Source of the DNA: an uncultured Collinsella sp.
Lineage (GTDB): Bacteria; Actinomycetota; Coriobacteriia; Coriobacteriales; Coriobacteriaceae
NCBI GenBank assembly: GCA_900764415.1
Contig: CAAFOA010000457.1
Coordinates: forward strand, 1-16,984
DNA length: 16,984 nt
Direction: 5' to 3'
Shown here: positions 1-5,697 of the stretch, piece by piece
How the letters are laid out: every line of letters starts with the position of its first letter
Position numbering within the stretch: position 1 is the stretch's first letter
Made by a program: the position numbers and the translations under genes
The notes under the pieces: model-generated
Database searches by the model: none
Told to the model about the DNA's origin: nothing
The model's input: only the letters and a program-made list of their open reading frames with translations

Positions 1-10
1 CCACCGCGGC

Positions 11-16
11 TATACT
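11..16 (+). promoter_or_regulatory. Candidate -10 box of the flippase gene
   Basis: TATACT matches the TATAAT consensus at five of six positions. It lies 27 bases before the TTG start, which would give a short leader of about 20 nt containing the ribosome binding site. The -35 box would fall at or before the left edge of the window, so only half of the promoter can be judged. Confidence 0.4.
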
Positions 17-43
17 AGAGCGCAGCAATAGAAAGGAATCGCC

Positions 44-1624
44 TTGAGCATCACGCCCCTCGATAGCATCCGCCGCGCCATCGCCCGCCGCAATGGCGTC
101 GTCGACCCCGCCGTAGCGAGCGGTGTCACCGCAAAGGCCCAGGGCGGACGCATCGAGAACGGCCTGTTCCCCGCATCGCACACCGCCGAGGAGCTCGCGC
201 GCATCCAAGAGCTAAGCCAGCGTAACGCCGGCGGTCCCGACAGCAGCCAGGCCACACGCCGTCGCCGCGAGCGCAATCGCCAACCCGGCCCCATCCACCG
301 CATGGTCAATGCCTGGTGGAACCGCCTGCTCGGAGCAGTCTACGGCGGCGGCTTCTCCACGCAAGAAGCCGAGTACGAAGATCACGCCACCCGTCGCGAC
401 TACCTTTGGAATACTCTGGGCACCGCTGTATGGGGCATGGCGTTTCCGCTGCTCACCATTGTGTCGACGCAGCTCGTAGGCGCCGAGGAGGCCGGCAAGT
501 TCTCCATCGCCTTTGTCACCGGCACGCTCATCATGATCGCGTGCAACTACGGCGTGCGCAACTTTCAGGTCTCGGACATCGACGAAAAGACGTCCTTTGC
601 CTCCTACCAGCTCAACCGCTGGCTTTGCGGAGCGCTCGCGCTGGCATGCGGCCTGGTATACAGCAGCGCCCGCGGCTACGATGCGCGGATGGCCACGATC
701 GGCCTGGGCGTCTACCTCTATAAGGTGATCGACGGCATCGCCGACGTGTACGAGGGCCGCCTGCAGCAGGCCGACAAGCTCTATTTGGCCGGCATGAGCC
801 AAACGCTGCGTTCCGCCGGCGTCATCGCGGTCTTTAGCGTGGCGCTGTTCCTCACGCGCAGCATGCCTATCGCGGCCATGGCCATGGGTGTCACCGCCAT
901 CGCCTCGCTCGTGCTGGTCACCGCCCCGCTCGCCCTGCTCGAAACCGAAAAATCACGCCGCATGAGTCTGCGCGAGGCTGGCCACCTGTTTATCCAGTGC
1001 GCCCCGCTCTTTGGTGCGCTGTTCCTGTTCAACCTCATCGAGAGCATGCCCAAGTTCGTGATGGAAGGCACGCTGGCCTACAAGTATCAGCTGTACTTTA
1101 ATGCCCTGTTCTTTCCGGCGCAGGCCATTTTGTTGAGCATTGGATTTATCTATAAACCGCAGCTCCTGCGTCTGTCGAGCATTTGGGCGAATCCGCGCAA
1201 GCGTCGCCGCTTTGACCTGATTATTGTTGCCGTTATGGCACTGATCGTGGTCATTACCGGAGCGTGCGCCGCATTTATGGCAGGCCCCGGCATTCCCCTC
1301 ATGAGCTTTATGTACGGCCTCAACTTTGAGCGCTATCGAACGCTTGCACTGCTAATGGTTGTCGCCGGCGGCGTCACCGCTGCCATCGACTTTATCTACG
1401 CCATCATCACGGTGTTGCGCCACGCCGGCGACGTCACCAAGATCTACCTGATCTGCTTCGCCGTAAGCGTGGTGCTGCCGGTGATCTTGATTAAGCTGCT
1501 GGGTCTGATGGGCGCTGTGGTGAGCTACCTAGCCATCATGGCCCTACTCCTGGTGCTACTGATTATCGAGTACGCCCACATCCGCCAACGCATCGAACGC
1601 GACCGCAACCCATACGGCGCCTAA
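44..1624 (+). CDS. MOP/Wzx-type polysaccharide or lipid flippase-like membrane protein
   Basis: This 526-residue integral membrane protein probably moves a lipid-linked sugar or similar substrate across the cytoplasmic membrane, as Wzx-like members of the MOP superfamily do. Residues 1-118 are hydrophilic and arginine-rich (RRRRER at about 72-77) and probably cytoplasmic. From about residue 121 to 515 there are repeated hydrophobic segments of about 20 residues, consistent with 12 or more membrane helices, each pair joined by short basic loops. It ends in a charged tail. The start is TTG, chosen because GAAAGGAA at 31-38 sits at correct spacing. The long basic N-terminal extension is unusual for a flippase. 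The gene stands alone, converging on the phosphatase gene across a repeat-bearing gap. Hydrophobic pattern and size support the family; no substrate can be read. An oligosaccharide exporter of the same superfamily is the main alternative. Confidence 0.75.
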   Translation: MSITPLDSIRRAIARRNGVVDPAVASGVTAKAQGGRIENGLFPASHTAEELARIQELSQRNAGGPDSSQATRRRRERNRQPGPIHRMVNAWWNRLLGAVYGGGFSTQEAEYEDHATRRDYLWNTLGTAVWGMAFPLLTIVSTQLVGAEEAGKFSIAFVTGTLIMIACNYGVRNFQVSDIDEKTSFASYQLNRWLCGALALACGLVYSSARGYDARMATIGLGVYLYKVIDGIADVYEGRLQQADKLYLAGMSQTLRSAGVIAVFSVALFLTRSMPIAAMAMGVTAIASLVLVTAPLALLETEKSRRMSLREAGHLFIQCAPLFGALFLFNLIESMPKFVMEGTLAYKYQLYFNALFFPAQAILLSIGFIYKPQLLRLSSIWANPRKRRRFDLIIVAVMALIVVITGACAAFMAGPGIPLMSFMYGLNFERYRTLALLMVVAGGVTAAIDFIYAIITVLRHAGDVTKIYLICFAVSVVLPVILIKLLGLMGAVVSYLAIMALLLVLLIIEYAHIRQRIERDRNPYGA

Positions 1625-1661
1625 ATGGTGCAATGGAGGCAGCTAGTTTGCGATGGAATCT

Positions 1662-1827
1662 CCCCGACTGGGGTCTCGTTGCGGACAATATGCATCACGC
1701 AAAACTAAGTGAGTAGACTTTTTCCGAATCCCCGACCACGCCAACAAAGCACAAGTCAGTGACCTGCGGTTTTATTGAGGCAAATATGTTGAGTGCTCGG
1801 CATTTCCAAAATAGTCTACTCACTTAG
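1662..1827. repeat. Intergenic palindromic repeat, copy 1 (166 bp)
   Basis: The unit begins with the small hairpin CCCCGACTGGGG (1662-1673). After exactly 31 further bases comes a 123-bp core (1705-1827) bounded by a perfect 15-bp inverted repeat: CTAAGTGAGTAGACT at 1705-1719 and its complement at 1813-1827. The core also contains nested short complementary pairs (AGCAC with GTGCT, GTCA with TGAC), so the RNA or single strand could fold into a branched stem. Copy 2 at 4757-4922 has the same length and spacing and about 84% identity by hand alignment (about 26 differences). No coding frame is inside. It behaves like a MITE or REP-type dispersed element, or a bidirectional terminator element; which one cannot be decided from two copies. 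Confidence 0.88.
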
Positions 1828-1839
1828 CTAGCGGGCAGC

Positions 1840-1878
1840 CAAATGATTATTTAATCCCCGTCCCAGAAAAATCATTTG
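1840..1878. repeat. 9-bp inverted repeat beside repeat copy 1
   Basis: CAAATGATT (1840-1848) is exactly complementary to AATCATTTG (1870-1878), with a 21-base loop containing CCCCGTCCCA. The stem is AT-rich and not followed by a T-run on the plus strand, so calling it a terminator would go beyond the evidence. It lies between two convergent gene ends. Confidence 0.4.
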
Positions 1879-1908
1879 ATGGGCAGAAGGGCAAAAGTAG
1901 TCAAAAAA

Positions 1909-1932
1909 GCCCCGTCCCAAATTAGCTACCCT
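1909..1932. repeat. 24-bp exact repeat, copy 1, just past the phosphatase stop
   Basis: The 24 bases here are identical to 5014-5037. The conserved centre is CGTCCCAAATTAGCTAC. It lies 9 bases beyond the stop codon of the minus-strand phosphatase gene. Read on the minus strand it contains GGGACGGGGC, followed by six T residues, which hints at a role at transcript 3' ends. No partner for a stable stem was found. Confidence 0.7.
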
Positions 1933-1941
1933 TTGCACCGA

Positions 1942-2781
1942 TTATTCGCCCGGGTTGATGTTCGCGTAGAACTCGGCCCCGTCGTCCAGACGCAGAATGC
2001 CTACGCGGCCGAACTCCGATCCGGTGGCGGCGGCGCAGTCGATGTCGATGCGATCGGGCCGGCCAGCGTTATCCTCGCCGCCCAGCCGCACAATCTGCCC
2101 GCGGCCCGACTCCTCATCGAGCCCCGCCAGACCGCCGACCTCGCAATAACGCCCGAGCGACACCGTAGGCGTGTGGCCGCTCACGACGACCGGGCCCTTG
2201 CCCTCGGCAGAAAGCAGCCCCGTCGACGCATCCCAATAGCCATGGCGAATCCACAGCAGGTCATCGGACGACTGCACCGCAAGCATCTGCTGCAGCAGCT
2301 CGCGATCGGCATCCACCGCTCCCGCACCATCGGCACAATCAACCCCATGTTCAAGCAAAAACGCCCGCGCCGCCTCGGTCTGGATGCCGGCATGCACCAA
2401 GAGGTACGGACGCTCGTCAGTCTCGGCCACCGCATAGAGCGGCAGCGTTGCCATCCAACGCACGAGCTCCTCGTACGCCTCAAATTCCATATCGTTGAGC
2501 TGCTGACGGGTAGTCCAACCGCCGTTGATATCCCAGGTCTCGGCATCGAGCGGATCCTGGCCAATGATGGCATCGAGCATGATCTGCTCGTGATTGCCCT
2601 TGAGCACACGCGCGTTGGGTAGCGAGCGCACGAGCTTAATAACGCCAACCGGATCGGGTCCGCGATCGATCATGTCGCCCAGCACGTACAGCGTATCGTC
2701 GGACGTCAGCGAAATCTTGGAAAGGGCCTCGTCCAGCGCGCGCACGTGCCCGTGAGCATCAGATGTCACATAGATCGCCAT
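1942..2781 (-). CDS. PPP-family serine/threonine protein phosphatase (metallophosphoesterase)
   Basis: This 279-residue soluble enzyme carries the full metal-binding signature of the PPP phosphatases. D8-x-H10-G (SDAHGH), GDMIDRG at 35-41, GNHE at 62-65, H130 in LLVHAG, and H203 in SGHTP together hold two metal ions and the phosphate. The expected activity is hydrolysis of phosphoserine/threonine, or of a diadenosine tetraphosphate-type substrate, in the cytoplasm. The length is typical of bacterial PrpA/PrpB-like and ApaH-like members; the sequence alone does not separate protein from nucleotide substrates. The ATG at 2781 is preceded by GGGAAAGG (2788-2795, minus strand). The gene is divergent from the antiporter gene and convergent with the flippase gene, so it is probably transcribed alone. 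Confidence 0.9.
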   Translation of the reverse strand: MAIYVTSDAHGHVRALDEALSKISLTSDDTLYVLGDMIDRGPDPVGVIKLVRSLPNARVLKGNHEQIMLDAIIGQDPLDAETWDINGGWTTRQQLNDMEFEAYEELVRWMATLPLYAVAETDERPYLLVHAGIQTEAARAFLLEHGVDCADGAGAVDADRELLQQMLAVQSSDDLLWIRHGYWDASTGLLSAEGKGPVVVSGHTPTVSLGRYCEVGGLAGLDEESGRGQIVRLGGEDNAGRPDRIDIDCAAATGSEFGRVGILRLDDGAEFYANINPGE

Positions 2782-3106
2782 GGAACGCCTTTCCCTGCAT
2801 TACGGCCGAAGCCCGATGCCACGGCTAAAACTTCAAGTTGAACTTAAACGTTACCCATTGTACTCCGTTGCAATAAAGCTGGAAAGGGTTGCATACCGTC
2901 AACGGTCGCCAGCGCACGCCTGTCAACCCGCACCGCTCACGCCACGCCGTCTGGCCCAGCGTCCCGACCAGCGTCGCACACGCCGCAGCCTCGTGTCGAA
3001 AATGCGCACGCCCGCAATCCAGACCCATAAACCCACCACCTTTGGGTACAAATAACCGCAGACAACTGACCGTGCCACGCCAACCACCCAGGAGCGGACA
3101 CCATCC
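2782..3106. other. 325-bp divergent promoter region
   Basis: No gene is supported here; frames crossing it are antisense shadows. It must carry the promoters of the phosphatase gene (minus) and the antiporter gene (plus). The plus strand is C-rich and has repeated CACGCC hexamers (for example near 2931, 2939 and 3072). AGGAG at 3090-3094 is the likely ribosome binding site of the antiporter gene. A short inverted repeat, ACCCA with TGGGT, lies at about 3031-3047 just before TACAAA. No plus-strand promoter with both boxes was convincing. Confidence 0.6.
2857..2885 (-). promoter_or_regulatory. Candidate promoter of the phosphatase gene
   Basis: On the minus strand, TTTCCA (2880-2885) and TACAAT (2857-2862) are separated by 17 bases and match the -35 and -10 consensus at four and five of six positions. 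Transcription would begin near 2850, giving a leader of about 70 nt. This is a by-eye match only. Confidence 0.4.
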
Positions 3107-4708
3107 ATGAACCAGATACTTCTTTTTATCGGCATCGTCATTATTCTGTGCCTGACCATCAAACCCGTCGGCAAAAAGCTCCCCTTCCCCACCCTGCTCA
3201 TCTTTATCGCGCTGGGCATGCTGCTGGGCGTCAACGGTCCGGCGCACATCGACTTTAGCGACTATGCGCTCACCGAAACCGTCTGCAGCACGGCGCTGCT
3301 GTTCATCATGTTCTACGGCGGCTTTAACACCAACATCGACCGCGCCAAACCTGTCGCCGCGCCCGCGGTGCTGCTGAGCACCCTCGGCGTCGTCGCCACC
3401 GCCGGCATCACGGGCGCCTTTGCGCACTTCGTGCTGGGCTTCGACTGGATCGGCGGCCTGCTGCTGGGATCGGTCGTGGCATCCACCGACGCGGCCAGCG
3501 TCTTTAGCGTGCTGCGCGAGCACAGCCTGTCGCTGAGAGGTGGCACCGACTCACTGCTCGAGGTCGAATCGGGCTCCAACGATCCCGTCGCCTACATGCT
3601 CACCGCCGTGCTCGCCACCCTCGCAGCCGGCGGCAACATTAACATCCCCGTGCTGCTGGCCAAGCAGATCATCCTGGGCGCGGGACTGGGCCTTGCCATC
3701 GGCTGGACATCCAGCCGCCTAATCGAGCGCGCGCATGCAACAGCCGAGGGTGCGCAGACCATCTTCTTGTTCGCCGTGGCGATCATCGCCTACGCGCTGC
3801 CGAGCTATTTTGGCGGCAACGGCTTTTTGGCCGTGTACCTTGCCGGCATCGTGCTGGGCGCGAGCGACATCACCGGCAAAGTCGAGCTGGCGCACTTCTT
3901 CGACACCCTCACCGAGATGGCCGAGATGACCATCTTCTTTTTGCTCGGCCTGCTCGTGACGCCCGCCCGCCTGCCGCAAATGCTGCTGCCGGGCCTGGCA
4001 CTCATGGCGTTTATGCTCTTCGTGAGCCGCCCCATCGCCGTCGGTCTGCTGTTGGTGCCCTTTAAGACGAACCCTCGCCAGGTGGCGCTCGTAAGCTGGG
4101 CGGGCCTGCGCGGAGCAGCATCGGTCGTCTTTAGTCTCTTTGCCGTGGTGGCCGGCGTTCCCGGCGGTCACGACCTATTTGACCTGGTGTTTGTGATTGC
4201 CGTGTCGAGCATTGTGGTACAGGGTTCGCTGCTGCCAGCAGTGGCGAAGAAACTCGATATGATCGATGCAGAAGGCGACGTACGCCGCACCTTTAACGAT
4301 TACCGCGACGAAGAAGGTATGTCGTTCGTCAAGCTCAAGGTGGGCGCTGGACATCCGTTTGTGGGGCGCTCACTCGCGGATATTGGCAGCGCTACGAACA
4401 TGCTCGTCGTCCTGGTACTGCGCGACGGCGCGCATCCGGTGCTGCCCAACGGGGATACCGTAATCGAGGAAGGCGACCTTCTGGTGATGGCCGCACCAAC
4501 GTTTGAAGAGCGTGCCGAGGTTACGCTACGCGAGGTCACCGTAACGCCCCATGGACGTCTGGCCGGTCAGCGCCTGCGCGACGTGCCGCAGGGCAAGCAC
4601 CCGTTTATCGTGGTAATGCTCAAGCGCGACGGCCAAACGATCATCCCCGACGGCAACACCCTAATATATGCCGGCGACGAAGCCGTCATTGCCACGCTCG
4701 CGTCGTAG
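3107..4708 (+). CDS. K+/H+ antiporter, CPA1 family, NhaP2/CvrA-like, with two RCK_C domains
   Basis: This 533-residue protein exchanges cytoplasmic K+ (or Na+) for H+ across the membrane and helps control potassium level, pH and osmotic state. Residues 1-385 form the transporter domain of about 12-13 hydrophobic helices. They include ASTDAASVFSVLR (125-137), ESGSNDP (154-160) with the N158-D159 ion-site pair, and WAGLRGAASVVFS (331-343), all typical of CPA1 antiporters. The C-terminal cytoplasmic part holds two RCK_C (TrkA-C) folds, about 406-465 and 475-533, each with the GxPxxGRSLxDI-like or GxLAGQxLRDV pattern that binds regulatory ligands. Length is close to the NhaP2/CvrA family. The ATG follows AGGAG at 3090-3094 with a slightly long 12-base gap. 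It is monocistronic, with a repeat copy after its stop. Confidence 0.92.
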   Translation: MNQILLFIGIVIILCLTIKPVGKKLPFPTLLIFIALGMLLGVNGPAHIDFSDYALTETVCSTALLFIMFYGGFNTNIDRAKPVAAPAVLLSTLGVVATAGITGAFAHFVLGFDWIGGLLLGSVVASTDAASVFSVLREHSLSLRGGTDSLLEVESGSNDPVAYMLTAVLATLAAGGNINIPVLLAKQIILGAGLGLAIGWTSSRLIERAHATAEGAQTIFLFAVAIIAYALPSYFGGNGFLAVYLAGIVLGASDITGKVELAHFFDTLTEMAEMTIFFLLGLLVTPARLPQMLLPGLALMAFMLFVSRPIAVGLLLVPFKTNPRQVALVSWAGLRGAASVVFSLFAVVAGVPGGHDLFDLVFVIAVSSIVVQGSLLPAVAKKLDMIDAEGDVRRTFNDYRDEEGMSFVKLKVGAGHPFVGRSLADIGSATNMLVVLVLRDGAHPVLPNGDTVIEEGDLLVMAAPTFEERAEVTLREVTVTPHGRLAGQRLRDVPQGKHPFIVVMLKRDGQTIIPDGNTLIYAGDEAVIATLAS

Positions 4709-4723
4709 CGGCCAGGGGGTAGA

Positions 4724-4740
4724 CGTCCCGAATTGGCTAC
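4724..4740. repeat. Diverged copy of the 24-bp motif
   Basis: CGTCCCGAATTGGCTAC differs from the conserved centre CGTCCCAAATTAGCTAC at two positions and has the same orientation. It lies 15 bases past the antiporter stop codon. This repeat copy is therefore flanked on both sides by the motif, whereas copy 1 shows only a degraded GCTA remnant on its left. Confidence 0.5.
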
Positions 4741-4756
4741 ATTTGAGCATCAATCG

Positions 4757-4922
4757 CCCCGGCTGGGGTCTCGTTGAGGACAATTAGCGTCTCTCAAAAC
4801 TAAGTGAGTAGACTTTTGTCGAATCGCCGACCACGTCACCAAAGCACAAGTCTGTGACCCGCGGATTTGTTGAAGCAAATTAGTCGTGTGCTCAGGATTT
4901 CCAATAAAGCCTACTCACTTAG
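4757..4922. repeat. Intergenic palindromic repeat, copy 2 (166 bp)
   Basis: It has the same layout as copy 1: CCCCGGCTGGGG (4757-4768), 31 bases, then a 123-bp core (4800-4922). The left arm CTAAGTGAGTAGACT (4800-4814) is identical to that of copy 1; the right arm (4908-4922) has one mismatch to perfect complementarity (AGCCTACTC in place of AGTCTACTC). The interior pairs AGCAC with GTGCT and GTC with GAC are kept although surrounding bases differ. Equal core length in spite of about 15% divergence suggests selection on structure or an element that moves with fixed ends. Confidence 0.88.
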
Positions 4923-5013
4923 CCAGCGTGCAGTCAAAATAGAACAGTCGCGAGGTCAGTAGACTCCATTGCGACGGCTTATCGTGCATTTTCGCGCAGC
5001 TGCGGGTACAGAC

Positions 5014-5037
5014 GCCCCGTCCCAAATTAGCTACCCT
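5014..5037. repeat. 24-bp exact repeat, copy 2, overlapping a stop codon
   Basis: It is identical to 1909-1932. Here its last two bases overlap the minus-strand stop codon (5036-5038) of the 63-residue gene, so the motif sits exactly at the 3' end of that reading frame. The repetition at two minus-strand gene ends suggests a transcript-end or element-boundary role. Confidence 0.7.
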
Positions 5038-5227
5038 AGTCATCGTCGGCGGCAAAGTCGCGGAGGTCGAGGCCTTCGCGTTCGGCTCGGGATAGGAGCT
5101 CCTGGGGCGACTCGTCCTCGATATCCATCACGTCGAGCATGGCGGCCGGAAAGCCCACGCCTGCCGCACTCCCAGCGCGATCGAGCAGGCTCTCGCGCAG
5201 CTGGTCTACATCAACATCGATCTTCAT
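5036..5227 (-). CDS. Small acidic protein of unknown function (63 aa)
   Basis: The product starts MKIDVDVDQL and is strongly acidic, with about 17 Asp/Glu in 63 residues and a DDD end. It looks soluble, with two likely helices (residues 8-16 and 42-56) around a Gly/Ala-rich middle (GSAAGVGFPAAM). I do not recognise a family and propose no function. A longer frame runs back to 5323, but the ATG at 5227 is preferred: TAGGAG (5235-5240, minus strand) lies 7 bases upstream of it, and the upstream codons give an unlike, basic and hydrophobic sequence. It is divergent from the pyrophosphohydrolase gene and marks the left border of the defence-like island. Confidence 0.65.
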   Translation of the reverse strand: MKIDVDVDQLRESLLDRAGSAAGVGFPAAMLDVMDIEDESPQELLSRAEREGLDLRDFAADDD

Positions 5228-5263
5228 GGTGAAACTCCTACTGGACAATCGCGACCGCATGAG

Positions 5264-5286
5264 TTGCACGCCCAAATGATGTGCAA
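5264..5286. promoter_or_regulatory. Inverted repeat TTGCAC-N11-GTGCAA, possible operator
   Basis: Two perfect 6-base half-sites are centred in the 113-bp gap between divergent starts (5227 minus, 5341 plus). A weak -10-like CATAAT lies at 5304-5309. A dyad at this position could bind a dimeric repressor of either gene, but half-sites this short arise by chance and no regulator gene is nearby. Confidence 0.25.
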
Positions 5287-5324
5287 TAAATCCCAGATAC
5301 GGCCATAATAAAACAAAGAACATC

Positions 5325-5331
5325 AGGGAGG
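5325..5331 (+). promoter_or_regulatory. Ribosome binding site that fixes the start at 5341
   Basis: AGGGAGG lies 9 bases before the ATG at 5341. An in-frame TTG at 5332 directly abuts this site and cannot be the initiation codon, so the protein begins MDKLDAM. Confidence 0.7.
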
Positions 5332-5340
5332 TTGCGGACG

Positions 5341-5697
5341 ATGGATAAGCTCGATGCCATGACGGAACAAGTCAGGGACTTTTGTGATGCACGCGACTGG
5401 CGCAAATATCACACACCAAAAGAGCTTGCCATCGGCATGGCAACTGAGTCCTCCGAGCTCCTTCAGCTCTTTCGTTTTATGAGCAACGATCGCATTGCAG
5501 AAATGTTCGAAGACACCGAGCAACGCCAAGCCATCGAAGACGAGGTCGCCGATACGCTCCTCTTTCTTCTGCGCTTTGCCGATTTAAACGAAATCGATCT
5601 CCCTGCCGCACTCTCATCCAAGCTCAAACGCAATGACGAGCGCTACCCCGTCGACGCATCATCCAGCGAATACAGAAAGGCGGGCCACCGTGAGTAA
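5341..5697 (+). CDS. MazG/RS21-C6-like nucleotide pyrophosphohydrolase
   Basis: This 118-residue all-helical protein should hydrolyse (d)NTPs to the monophosphate and pyrophosphate. The metal-binding motif E36-x-x-E39 (ATESSELLQLF) is followed by E68-x-x-D71 (EDEVADTLLF), and K96-RN plus RYP (101-103) complete the dCTPase/RS21-C6 signature KxxRNxxRYP. Its length equals the single-domain MazG-like family. Its last 8 bases overlap the GTG start of the nuclease-helicase gene, so the two are translationally coupled and probably work together, for example by changing nucleotide pools during infection. A role in plain nucleotide-pool cleaning is the alternative. It is the first gene of the two-gene plus-strand operon. 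Confidence 0.88.
   Translation: MDKLDAMTEQVRDFCDARDWRKYHTPKELAIGMATESSELLQLFRFMSNDRIAEMFEDTEQRQAIEDEVADTLLFLLRFADLNEIDLPAALSSKLKRNDERYPVDASSSEYRKAGHRE

Larger units (their letters stand above)
1625..1941. other. 317-bp convergent intergenic region without a gene
   Basis: No convincing reading frame is present. The space holds a 166-bp repeat (1662-1827), a 9-bp inverted repeat (1840-1848 with 1870-1878), and two copies of CCCCGTCCCA (1856-1865 and 1910-1919), the second being part of a 24-bp sequence repeated at 5014-5037. The genes on both sides end here. The palindromes may therefore end transcription or separate the two transcripts, but no classical GC stem followed by a T-run is visible. 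Confidence 0.7.
4709..5035. other. 327-bp convergent intergenic region without a gene
   Basis: The antiporter gene and the small minus-strand gene both end here. The region has the same architecture as 1625-1941: a 166-bp palindromic repeat (4757-4922), then about 90 bases, then the 24-bp exact repeat (5014-5037). A diverged form of that 24-mer, CGTCCCGAATTGGCTAC, also lies at 4724-4740. I see no coding frame and no standard terminator. Confidence 0.7.

Noticed and set aside
1662..1673. CCCCGACTGGGG as an intrinsic terminator of the flippase gene
   Set aside because: A 4-bp stem with a tetraloop and no following T-run is too weak; it is better described as the left end of the repeat unit.
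1705..1827. CRISPR repeat or insertion sequence
   Set aside because: There is one unit per site, no spacer series and no transposase frame; the 123-bp core is too short for an autonomous element.
1876..2622. 248-codon open frame on the plus strand opposite the phosphatase gene
   Set aside because: It is antisense to a gene with complete PPP motifs, its translation is rich in Arg/His/Pro as expected of a high-GC shadow frame, and it has no good ribosome site.
3031..3052. Antiporter promoter using TACAAA as -10 box
   Set aside because: No acceptable -35 sequence lies 16-18 bases upstream (CCCATA region).
2825..3523. 232-codon minus-strand frame covering the divergent gap and the antiporter start
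   Set aside because: It overlaps the antiporter in antisense and gives low-complexity Gly/Asp/Gln-rich protein without recognisable motifs; it is a composition artefact.
5228..5323. N-terminal extension of the 63-residue protein
   Set aside because: The Shine-Dalgarno TAGGAG at 5235-5240 fits the internal ATG at 5227, and the extension runs into the promoter region of the divergent gene.
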